From positions 620,001 to 684,000 of the forward strand of contig NZ_JAAVVB010000003.1 in NCBI RefSeq assembly GCF_018449775.1: a stretch of 64,000 nt of DNA. The letters run 5' to 3'. The stretch comes from Mucilaginibacter sp. dw_454. Its GTDB lineage: Bacteria > Bacteroidota > Bacteroidia > Sphingobacteriales > Sphingobacteriaceae. Shown here one piece after another: positions 6,963 to 14,452 of the stretch. The stretch's first letter is position 1. Each line of letters opens with the position of its first letter. The translations under genes and the position numbers were made by a program. The notes under the pieces were generated by a model. The model did no database searches and was not told the DNA's origin. It worked only from the letters and a program-made list of their open reading frames with translations.

Positions 6963-7904
6963 TTAATCTTTCTGATCTTCGTTGATACCGTGCAGGCCTT
7001 CTTCTAAACGCTTAGGTCGCAATACGTAGTAAACGCCAAGCAGGGCTACAAGAATCGAGATCAGGTAAAATCCAAAACTAAGGTAAACGGCCATATCCTC
7101 AGGCAAAGAAAATCCTTGCGCTACTCTAAGTAATAACGCATCCCTGATACCGCCGCCGCCTAAACTAAACGGTATAACGGCAGCGAGCGATGAGAATAGG
7201 AAAGACAGCAGATACGGAGCAAATTTTCCGCTAAAATTCTGTGCCATTAACAGGCAAACAATACACAACAATTGCATAGTTTGTACGCAAATAGCTTTAG
7301 CATGGCCCTGGAAAAACTTATGGGTATATTCTTTGAAAAATTTACGGGCAACAATATAATAGATAACCGACCCGATAGAAACAATAGTTAAAGGGTAAGC
7401 CAAATGATAAGGAAAATTTGGGATCAGAATAATCAGCCCAACTACTATAGCGCCAATGGCCCAAAAACCGCTTAGCCTGTCAAATAATATCGCCCAAAAA
7501 ACCTTTTTAGTAGGCAGGTTATAGCGTTTGTGCAGCAGGTAAATTTTGTAGCCATCGCCACCAATACCTCCGGGTAACAATACATTGTAGCATAGGCCCA
7601 AAAAGTACAAACGCAGGTTAAAGCGCCAGTCTAACTTTAAACCTATCGACTTAAAGAAGCTCAGTAATCGCCATGAAGAGAATATCATAGAGCCTACATA
7701 GCATAAAATAGCGGCTGCCAGCCAGGCGCGGTTAGCGTGAGTTAGCCTGAATTTAATTTTAGCAAACGGTACCTTGCTAAATACATAATACAGCAGCCCG
7801 CCGGTTACTGCTATGATCAATATTATTTTAACAACGCTCCAGAGCTTGCCCTTCCAGGTTTTATGCTCGGTGCCTTCGTCTACAACTTCTTCAATTTCTG
7901 TCAT
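6963..7904 (-). CDS. YbhN/UPF0104-type integral membrane protein (lysylphosphatidylglycerol synthase TM domain)
   Basis: About eight hydrophobic helices make up this 313-residue protein. It contains the family motif LGLCYNVLLPGGIGGDGYKIYLL, followed by the helix-breaking FDRLSGFWAIG stretch and a late SLGGGGIRDALLL loop. Members are thought to act as lipid flippases or to move lipid-linked substrates, and this one lacks the lysyl-transferase domain. I choose the ATG at 7904; a TTG three codons upstream is less likely. A TAnnTTTG-like box (7911-7918) ends six bases before the ATG, so the transcript may be leaderless. It is followed closely by the SDR gene. Confidence 0.85.
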   Translation of the reverse strand: MTEIEEVVDEGTEHKTWKGKLWSVVKIILIIAVTGGLLYYVFSKVPFAKIKFRLTHANRAWLAAAILCYVGSMIFSSWRLLSFFKSIGLKLDWRFNLRLYFLGLCYNVLLPGGIGGDGYKIYLLHKRYNLPTKKVFWAILFDRLSGFWAIGAIVVGLIILIPNFPYHLAYPLTIVSIGSVIYYIVARKFFKEYTHKFFQGHAKAICVQTMQLLCIVCLLMAQNFSGKFAPYLLSFLFSSLAAVIPFSLGGGGIRDALLLRVAQGFSLPEDMAVYLSFGFYLISILVALLGVYYVLRPKRLEEGLHGINEDQKD

Positions 7905-7938
7905 TGCGTGCAAAGGTAGCTTTTTTAGAGATTAATGG

Positions 7939-8137
7939 TTAGTGATTGGTGATTAGAGGTTGGTTAATTAGTGATTAGGTAACAGTTGCTAAACTTAAAA
8001 CTAATATACACCCGCTATGATTGTAAAAGATTAAAAATAACTAATATCTAATCATCGATCACTAATCAATGGTTTCAATTATTAGATACCGGTGACTAAT
8101 AATTTTGAAATAAAAACCTCTAATCACCAATCACTAA
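7939..8137. repeat. Word-type inverted repeat, word TTAGTGATTGGTGATTAG
   Basis: A perfect 23-bp arm at 7939-7961 pairs with 8115-8137 across 153 bp. Degenerate half-words (ATCATCGATCACTAATC, 8052-8068; TTAGTGATTAGG, 7968-7979) lie inside. It fills the divergent spacer between the YbhN-like gene and aguB. Confidence 0.85.
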
Positions 8138-8148
8138 TCTCTAATTAC

Positions 8149-8156
8149 TATTTTTG
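8149..8156 (+). promoter_or_regulatory. Candidate -7 box of aguB
   Basis: TATTTTTG fits the Bacteroidota -7 consensus TAnnTTTG and lies 16 bp before the aguB ATG. No TTTG is found at the expected -33 distance, so this is a partial match. Confidence 0.4.
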
Positions 8157-8172
8157 CCCCAAAATTAACAGG

Positions 8173-9042
8173 ATGAGCAAAGTACAGGTAGGCATAGTGC
8201 AAATGAGCTGCACTGCCAACAAGCACGAGAATTTACAGAAAGCCATTGCAAGAGTAAAAGATGCTGCCGCCAAAGGCGCGCAGATAGTTTGCTTGCAGGA
8301 GCTTTTTACATCGCTTTATTTTTGCGATGTTGAAGATCATGATAATTTTTTACTGGCCGAGGCTATCCCTGGTCCATCAACTGATGAATTATCAAAGGTT
8401 GCTGCCGGGCTGGGTGTGGTGATCATTGCGTCGTTGTTTGAGAAACGCGCGCAGGGCCTTTACCACAATACTACCGCGGTTATTGATGCCGATGGTGCTT
8501 ACCTTGGCAAGTATCGCAAAATGCATATTCCGGATGATCCGGGTTTTTACGAGAAATTCTATTTTACCCCGGGCGACCTGGGTTATAAGGTATTCCAAAC
8601 CAAATTTGCTAAAATCGGCGTACTCATCTGCTGGGATCAATGGTATCCTGAAGCAGCACGTATCACCGCTTTAATGGGTGCAGAGATATTATTTTACCCA
8701 ACAGCTATTGGCTGGGCAACTACCCAAGACGAGGCTACCAACGTAGAGCAGTACAACGCCTGGCAAACCATTCAGCGCTCGCATGCTGTGGCTAATGGCG
8801 TGCATGTGGTAAGCGTTAATCGGGTAGGCGAGGAAGCCGGTGTTAAATTCTGGGGCGGCTCGTTCTTTGCTAATCCATTTGGGACTGTAATTCACCAAAC
8901 TACGCACGATCAGGAAGAAGTGATAGTACAAGAACTGGATCTGAATAAAACGGATTACTACCGTACCCACTGGCCGTTTTTGCGCGACAGGAGAATTGAT
9001 TCTTATCAACCGATTACGAAACGCCTTTTAGACGACGAATAG
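8173..9042 (+). CDS. aguB: N-carbamoylputrescine amidase
   Basis: AguB hydrolyses N-carbamoylputrescine to putrescine, CO2 and ammonia, the last step of the agmatine route. It is a nitrilase-fold enzyme with the Glu-Lys-Cys triad visible: Glu43 in LQELF, Lys116 in YRKMHIPDD, and Cys153 in LICWDQWYPEAAR. The motif QWYPEAAR and the ending RDRRIDSYQPI are characteristic of AguB. I choose ATG 8173 (MSKVQVGIVQMSC, 289 residues) over the longer frame from 8092, whose extra 27 residues come from repeat DNA. aguA follows after a REP-like palindrome. Confidence 0.95.
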   Translation: MSKVQVGIVQMSCTANKHENLQKAIARVKDAAAKGAQIVCLQELFTSLYFCDVEDHDNFLLAEAIPGPSTDELSKVAAGLGVVIIASLFEKRAQGLYHNTTAVIDADGAYLGKYRKMHIPDDPGFYEKFYFTPGDLGYKVFQTKFAKIGVLICWDQWYPEAARITALMGAEILFYPTAIGWATTQDEATNVEQYNAWQTIQRSHAVANGVHVVSVNRVGEEAGVKFWGGSFFANPFGTVIHQTTHDQEEVIVQELDLNKTDYYRTHWPFLRDRRIDSYQPITKRLLDDE

Positions 9043-9049
9043 AAATCTT

Positions 9050-9117
9050 GTCATTGCGAGCGGAGCGCGGCAATCGCGAACTTTGCAGCGTGCGATTGCT
9101 TCGTACCTCGCAATGAC
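9050..9117. repeat. REP-like palindrome, copy R3
   Basis: Ends GTCATTGCGAGCGGAGCGCG and a complement interrupted by the insertion TACCTC-like stretch. It lies between aguB and aguA, starting 8 bp after the aguB stop. Confidence 0.93.
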
Positions 9118-9135
9118 AAATGCAACATATCAACC

Positions 9136-10173
9136 ATGAATTATCCAAAACAAAAAGGCTTATACTTCCCGGCAGAATGGCATCCGCACAAAGCTACCTG
9201 GTTAAGCTGGCCGCATAAAGAAGAATCATGGCCGGGCAAGATCATGACCGTTTATCCGCAATATTGCGAGTTTATCAAAGCCTTAACCGCCGGCGAACTG
9301 GTGCGCATTATTGTGAAGGATGAACCGATGGCCGCTTTTGCTAAAGAGCAATTAATGTCGGTTGGTGCTGATCTGCACAAAATTGAATTCTTTGAGTTTG
9401 GTACCAATGACGCCTGGTGCCGAGATCATGGTCCGGCGTTTTTGATTAATGGGGCGACTAAAGAAAAAGCTATCGTAGATTGGGGCTACAACGCCTGGGG
9501 CGGCAAATATCCGCCGTTTGATCTGGATGATGTGATCCCGACTAAAATAGGCCAGCATTATGGATTGGATGTTTATCATCCGGGTATTGTGATGGAGGGC
9601 GGCTCGGTTGATTTTAACGGTAAAGGCACTATCTTAACTACGACGGCATGCTTGTTAAATCCAAATCGTAACCCGCAATTAAATCAGCAGCAAATAGAAG
9701 AATACTTGTACAATTACTACGGTGCCGAGCAAATTTTATGGTTGGGCGATGGCATAGTTGGCGATGATACCGATGGCCACATCGACGACATTACCCGTTT
9801 TGTGAATGAAGATACCGTGGTAACCGTAGTCGAAGAAAATAAAAACGACGACAACTATCACTTACTACAAGAAAACCTGCAAAGCCTGAAAACTATGCGT
9901 CTGTTAAACGGCAAACAACTTGACATCGTCGAACTGCCAATGCCCGATGCAGTGATTTATGACGATCAGCGCTTGCCGGCATCATACGCTAATTTTTACA
10001 TCGGCAATGCCGCGGTGGTGGTACCAACTTACCGTTGCGATAAAGACGATAAAGCGCTGCAAATATTGCAAGACTGTTTCCCTGATCGTAAGGTTATCGG
10101 TATAGATTCGACAGATATTATCTGGGGATTAGGTAGTTTCCATTGCCTGAGCCAGCAGGAGCCGGAAGTCTAG
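9136..10173 (+). CDS. aguA: Agmatine deiminase
   Basis: AguA converts agmatine to N-carbamoylputrescine and ammonia, supplying AguB just upstream. The 345-residue protein belongs to the guanidino-group-modifying superfamily (PF04371). The opening FPAEWHPHKATWLSWPH is diagnostic. The acid-rich substrate region WCRDHGPAF, the DDTDGHIDDITRF motif and the catalytic cysteine Cys337 in GSFHCLSQQEP are all present. Together with AguB this gives an ADC-free route from arginine (after SpeA, not seen here) to putrescine. The stop overlaps the convergent downstream gene by 4 bp. Confidence 0.96.
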   Translation: MNYPKQKGLYFPAEWHPHKATWLSWPHKEESWPGKIMTVYPQYCEFIKALTAGELVRIIVKDEPMAAFAKEQLMSVGADLHKIEFFEFGTNDAWCRDHGPAFLINGATKEKAIVDWGYNAWGGKYPPFDLDDVIPTKIGQHYGLDVYHPGIVMEGGSVDFNGKGTILTTTACLLNPNRNPQLNQQQIEEYLYNYYGAEQILWLGDGIVGDDTDGHIDDITRFVNEDTVVTVVEENKNDDNYHLLQENLQSLKTMRLLNGKQLDIVELPMPDAVIYDDQRLPASYANFYIGNAAVVVPTYRCDKDDKALQILQDCFPDRKVIGIDSTDIIWGLGSFHCLSQQEPEV

Positions 10174-11324
10174 CTCTTTTTAACTACAAACCAGGGGATA
10201 TGCAATAAGCCTGGTTTAAGATCTATTTTAACACTGTCGCCAATTTGGGTGCTGTAATACATTTTACTGCCCACATCGACTTGTTTATTTTCATGGCATG
10301 GCCCCCAAGTGCTTAGGTACAGGTAATAAGCAGTGCTTTTACCATGACTTATATGGTGGCCCAATACTGAAGCTTTATAGATTTGATCGGGCGAATTATC
10401 GAATCCGCAATTGATTTGCCCCACAGCGCCAAAAGCATAAAATAGCGACAAACACAACATCAAAATTCCCTGGCTTACTATACCGTTGCTTAGTGATTCA
10501 TTAACTCCAACTTTAAACAACAACCCGCCAACAACCACGCCTATACCAATAAAGGGCAACCAAAAGCTGTCATAATTATAAAAATGATAAGCAGCTAATG
10601 ATTTGGCAAATAATGCTACTGTGGGTGCTATAAATCCAAATATTACGTAAGGATATACGCTGTTTTTACCGTTGGATAAAAATTTGATCAATCCGTTGCT
10701 GGTAATGATGATCGGGATGGCCAACAAAGGGCAGATCAAAGCTAAAATGGTAAATATGGGCTGACGCAAAGCTATGGTAGCTATAGCCACGGCAATACCT
10801 GCAACGGTATAGGTTATTGCTATTTTTTTAGCGTTATCTAACTTTGACTGACGCTCCTCCGGCGTAAAACCCAGGTTAGGGTCTTGTAACAGATTTTTCT
10901 TTTCGTCTTCCAACTCATTGGCATCCAGGTCGGAGAAAGTTCCTGTCAGGTAGTTGGTTAATTCGTTATTGTTATTCAGGTCATTATAATTTCTGATAAC
11001 AATATTCGGTGTGCCGGGCGTATTCGATACAATCACTAATACCTTCCTGTCAATTTTTACTCCCTTCACATCGTCAACAGCAATATCCAGCGTTTTAAAA
11101 ACAGTAGTAAAGGTTATAGTGCCGTTTTCAATAGTTACTTTTCTACGGATGGCATTGATAATGACGAACAGTCCCATAGCTGCCATAAACAAGGGCACAA
11201 AGTAAATAACCGCTCCGCCGTTATTGGGCTTGTTAAATAGAAAGATGCCGAAGCTGATCATGGCTGCGCCCAATATAAAGTTTACTATTTTTAGAAAGGT
11301 TGATACTGTAAATTCGCGTTGCAT
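10170..11324 (-). CDS. Membrane protein of unknown function with PH-like N-terminal region
   Basis: I do not recognise this 384-residue protein. Two N-terminal membrane helices (residues 9-60) are followed by a beta-rich region (RKVTIENGTITFTTVFKTLDIA...) that resembles a bacterial PH-like fold, then an acidic helical linker. About six further hydrophobic helices follow (residues 165-315). A C-terminal soluble tail carries the motif CGFDNSPDQIYKASVLGHH and two cysteines, with a KIDLKPGLLHIPW ending. The tail reads like an extracytoplasmic beta domain. It is monocistronic and convergent with aguA. Confidence 0.6.
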   Translation of the reverse strand: MQREFTVSTFLKIVNFILGAAMISFGIFLFNKPNNGGAVIYFVPLFMAAMGLFVIINAIRRKVTIENGTITFTTVFKTLDIAVDDVKGVKIDRKVLVIVSNTPGTPNIVIRNYNDLNNNNELTNYLTGTFSDLDANELEDEKKNLLQDPNLGFTPEERQSKLDNAKKIAITYTVAGIAVAIATIALRQPIFTILALICPLLAIPIIITSNGLIKFLSNGKNSVYPYVIFGFIAPTVALFAKSLAAYHFYNYDSFWLPFIGIGVVVGGLLFKVGVNESLSNGIVSQGILMLCLSLFYAFGAVGQINCGFDNSPDQIYKASVLGHHISHGKSTAYYLYLSTWGPCHENKQVDVGSKMYYSTQIGDSVKIDLKPGLLHIPWFVVKKS

Positions 11325-11509
11325 GGTGGTTTAATTGTGATGATACAAGGTAAGTAATTAGGTGGTTTATTTTGCTATTTGACTATGTTGTCACTGCTTT
11401 GTTTCATTAAGATTAGAGATTTTTAATCACCGGCAAATCCAGGCCTGCTTTTCTACCGAGAAAATTACCGCATTCACCGAGTTCTTGTCCATCAGTCGCC
11501 AATTTTAGT

Positions 11510-11540
11510 TTTGGCTGCCTATATTAGTGCCTTACTTTTG
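11510..11540 (+). promoter_or_regulatory. Bacteroidota-type promoter of the LiaF-LytS-LytR operon
   Basis: TTTG at 11510-11513 and TACTTTTG at 11533-11540 are exactly 19 bp apart, matching the -33/-7 consensus TTTG-N19-TAnnTTTG. The predicted start lies about 20 bp before the ATG at 11565. This is the best promoter match in the window. Confidence 0.75.
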
Positions 11541-11564
11541 AGGTAATAATTTAAAACTAAGAAA

Positions 11565-12425
11565 ATGAACAACGATATAAATAATACAAACCCACCCGTG
11601 CGGAATAACGGAAAGGCGGTGGCCGGCATTGTTTTGCTGGTAGTGGGTGCATGCCTGCTTTTTAAACAATTTGATATATTTTCTCCGCCGCACTGGTTAA
11701 TAAGTTTCCCGATGGCGATGATAGTGGTTGGCTTATATATAGGCGCCAGAACTAACTTTAAGAATATAGCCTGGATCATTGTAACCATAGTGGGCTTCGC
11801 AAGTTTATTAGACGATATTTTTCCGCATGTTAATGTGAGCGATTTCTTCTGGCCTGCCGCTATGATAGGTTTTGGCGTATACCTCATATTACGTAAACGT
11901 AATAGCAACGATTGGGATAAAAAAGACTGGAAAGCAAAATGGGAGCGAAGTAAATATAACTTTGGTACTCATAACCCAACCGAACCCGTGGTTGATTATA
12001 CTGTAAAACCCGAAACCGATGACGCCCAGACGCCTCCTCCAAATACCGGCAGTGCTACCGGTTCAAGCAGCAACACATTTACCGGCGACGAGCACCTGGA
12101 CGCTGTATCAGTTTTTGGTAGTGTTAAAAAGACTATATTTTCTAAGAACTTTCAAGGCGGCGAAATCGTAAACGTGATGGGTGGCACCGAACTGGACTTT
12201 ACCCAGGCTAACATCAATGGCCGTGTTTATGTAGACATTACTCAGATATTTGGTGGTACCAAAATTATTGTACCATCGCACTGGATGGTGGTATCAGACA
12301 TGGCAGCCGTGTTTGCCGGGGTAGATGATAAACGGATTAAAACCAACGCCCCGCCGGATAGCAGTAAAGTACTGGTACTAAAAGGCGTGTCGATATTTGC
12401 CGGAGTAGACATCCGTAGTTATTAA
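11565..12425 (+). CDS. LiaF-like membrane protein
   Basis: The N-terminal half (residues 18-110) has four short hydrophobic segments, as in the LiaI/LiaF TM region. A charged linker with an Asp/Trp/Lys cluster and a Pro/Ser/Thr stretch leads to a C-terminal beta-helix-like domain (HLDAVSVFGSVKKTIFSKNFQGG...VFAGVDIRSY) typical of the cell-wall-active antibiotic response family. LiaF proteins act as membrane-bound inhibitors of a cognate histidine kinase in Firmicutes. Here it is encoded just before a LytS-type kinase and LytTR regulator, so a similar sensing role is a fair inference. A strong promoter precedes it. Confidence 0.8.
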   Translation: MNNDINNTNPPVRNNGKAVAGIVLLVVGACLLFKQFDIFSPPHWLISFPMAMIVVGLYIGARTNFKNIAWIIVTIVGFASLLDDIFPHVNVSDFFWPAAMIGFGVYLILRKRNSNDWDKKDWKAKWERSKYNFGTHNPTEPVVDYTVKPETDDAQTPPPNTGSATGSSSNTFTGDEHLDAVSVFGSVKKTIFSKNFQGGEIVNVMGGTELDFTQANINGRVYVDITQIFGGTKIIVPSHWMVVSDMAAVFAGVDDKRIKTNAPPDSSKVLVLKGVSIFAGVDIRSY

Positions 12426-12460
12426 TCGCATTCAACCTTAAAACTTATAATAAGCACGTT

Positions 12461-13495
12461 TTGGCTGTAGTACAATCACTTATTTTTCAGAAACTGCGTT
12501 TAGCATTTGTGGCTTGCGGACTTGCCTGGGCAGGCCTGCAAGCCTACATTATTCACAGTTTCGGGTTTGAGTGGTATACCGCTTTAACAGATAGCCTGGT
12601 AAGCTCTGTATTGCTTACCGCAGCGTGTTGGCTCATTAATAATAACCTGCGCTATTATCAGCCGGGGAAGGGGAGCTATATCAATATTTTGATCTGGATA
12701 GTTACCCTGGCCGCCGCCGGTACTGCAGGTGCCCGTTATATTTTGCCGTTTATTAACCACGGCCCTATATATGCCAACTTTATGTCGCAATCTACGGTAA
12801 TACGTTTTTTTACCAATTTTTTGGCGATAGGGTGGATGGCCATGATCAGCATGATCTGGTATTCGCAAATTGATCAGAAAGAGAATGAGCGCCGCAAAGC
12901 CGAAGCTGAGCAACTGGCCCGCGACGCGGAACTATACAACTTGCGCCAGCAATTACAACCGCATTTTTTATTCAATAGCTTAAACTCTATTAACGCACTC
13001 ATTGGCTTTAAACCTGATGAGGCCCGTAAAATGATCCACCAGCTATCAGACTTTTTGCGGGGCACCTTAAAAAAAGACGACCAGCTACAAGTAACTTTAA
13101 ACGAAGAGCTGCAACATCTCGCTTTATACCTTGAGATTGAAAAAGTACGCTTCGGTCATCGCCTTAAAACAGAAATAAGCTGCGATGCGCAATGCGGCGA
13201 GAGCATCATGCCAGCCATGCTGCTACAGCCTTTGGTTGAAAACGCTATAAAATTTGGATTGTATGATACTACCGAAGAAGTGGTGGTAAGCATTCGCGGC
13301 GAAGTAGAGGGTAGTTACCTGGAACTGACCGTGCAAAATCCATATGACCCAAAAACCTCACGTCCCCGCCAGGGAACCGGTTTTGGTTTGAGTGGTGTGC
13401 AACGCCGTCTATATTTGCTGTATGCGCGTAATGATTTGATGGAAACTCACGCAAATGATAATATATTTACAACCATAATAAAAATACCACAGTAA
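12461..13495 (+). CDS. LytS-type sensor histidine kinase
   Basis: This 344-residue kinase has four N-terminal membrane helices (residues 10-135), a short coiled linker rich in Glu/Arg (KENERRKAEAEQLARDAEL), and a His_kinase (PF06580) domain with the phospho-acceptor in LQPHFLFNSLNSINAL. The ATP-binding part has N-box LLQPLVENAIKFGL and G-box GTGFGLSGVQRRL. The start is a TTG at 12461; no ATG or GTG is available before residue 108. It follows the LiaF-like gene by 35 bp and its stop touches the start codon of the response regulator, so translation is probably coupled. Confidence 0.92.
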   Translation: MAVVQSLIFQKLRLAFVACGLAWAGLQAYIIHSFGFEWYTALTDSLVSSVLLTAACWLINNNLRYYQPGKGSYINILIWIVTLAAAGTAGARYILPFINHGPIYANFMSQSTVIRFFTNFLAIGWMAMISMIWYSQIDQKENERRKAEAEQLARDAELYNLRQQLQPHFLFNSLNSINALIGFKPDEARKMIHQLSDFLRGTLKKDDQLQVTLNEELQHLALYLEIEKVRFGHRLKTEISCDAQCGESIMPAMLLQPLVENAIKFGLYDTTEEVVVSIRGEVEGSYLELTVQNPYDPKTSRPRQGTGFGLSGVQRRLYLLYARNDLMETHANDNIFTTIIKIPQ

Positions 13496-14242
13496 ATGAT
13501 ACGTGCTATATTGATTGACGACGAGCCTTTGGCCCGCATGGTTGTGAGAGAATATTTGTTAGCCTACCCGCAGATAGAGGTTTTGCAGGAATGCGGCGAT
13601 GGTTTTGAAGGCCTTAAAGCTATACAACAACATCAGCCCGATTTGATATTTTTGGACGTGCAAATGCCTAAAATAAATGGCTTTGAAATGCTGGAATTGG
13701 TTGACGAGCAGCCTGCCGTAATATTTACCACCGCGTTTGACGAATACGCCATAAAAGCCTTCGAAGCTCACGCGACAGATTACCTGCTAAAACCATTCAG
13801 CATGGAACGTTTTGCCAAGGCTGTAGATAAGTTTTTAGCACAAGCTCCAAGTACTGGTAACACCGTTGCTAAAAAAGAAGAATTACTGGAGACGGCCTCA
13901 CACTCGCCGGCGCAACATGAGCGTATTGTTGTAAAAACCGGTACTAAGGTTAAGATCATCCCCGTGGCTGATGTGCAATACCTGCAAGCCGATGATGACT
14001 ATGTAAGCATCATTACACCTGAAGGTTCATTCCTGAAAAATAAAACCATGAGTTTTTTCGAGCAAACGCTGGATGCCCGCCAATTTGTGCGTGTACACCG
14101 TAGCTATATAGTAAGTGTGCAGGAGATAACGCGTATTGACCCTTATGAGAAAGACAGCCATCTGGCTATTCTAAAATCGGGCGCTAAAATACCGGTGAGT
14201 AAAACCGGTTACGTGAAGTTAAAGCAGGTACTGGGAATATAA
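13496..14242 (+). CDS. LytTR-family response regulator
   Basis: This 248-residue DNA-binding regulator has an N-terminal receiver domain with Asp8/Asp9 and phospho-acceptor Asp54 (LIFLDVQMPKINGF), the switch Thr in VIFTTAFDEYA and Lys in YLLKPFSMERF. The C-terminal LytTR domain begins near residue 145 with RIVVKTGTKVKIIPV and includes the helix-strand signature FVRVHRSYIVS. It is the partner of the LytS-like kinase encoded directly before it. Targets are unknown; the operon's own promoter is one candidate. Confidence 0.95.
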   Translation: MIRAILIDDEPLARMVVREYLLAYPQIEVLQECGDGFEGLKAIQQHQPDLIFLDVQMPKINGFEMLELVDEQPAVIFTTAFDEYAIKAFEAHATDYLLKPFSMERFAKAVDKFLAQAPSTGNTVAKKEELLETASHSPAQHERIVVKTGTKVKIIPVADVQYLQADDDYVSIITPEGSFLKNKTMSFFEQTLDARQFVRVHRSYIVSVQEITRIDPYEKDSHLAILKSGAKIPVSKTGYVKLKQVLGI

Positions 14243-14274
14243 TATCGTTGATCATTTTACAACCTAACCGACAC

Positions 14275-14399
14275 GTCATCGCGAGCGTAGCGTGGCGATC
14301 TCTATCAAAGCAATATTATTTGTGATGTCTAAAGAGTGGTTGCATTACGTATTATTAAGCGTTTAGAGATCGTTACGCTCGTACCTCGCTCACGATGAC
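14275..14399. repeat. REP-like palindrome, copy R4 (long loop)
   Basis: Ends GTCATCGCGAGCGTAGCGTG and AGATCGTTACGCTCG...CTCACGATGAC. It is the longest copy (125 bp) and lies between the convergent response regulator and TPR-kinase genes. Confidence 0.9.
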
Positions 14400-14452
14400 G
14401 CAGCGGGATATTAATATTAAACCAGGCTCATTTCTTCTAATTACAATTTCAG

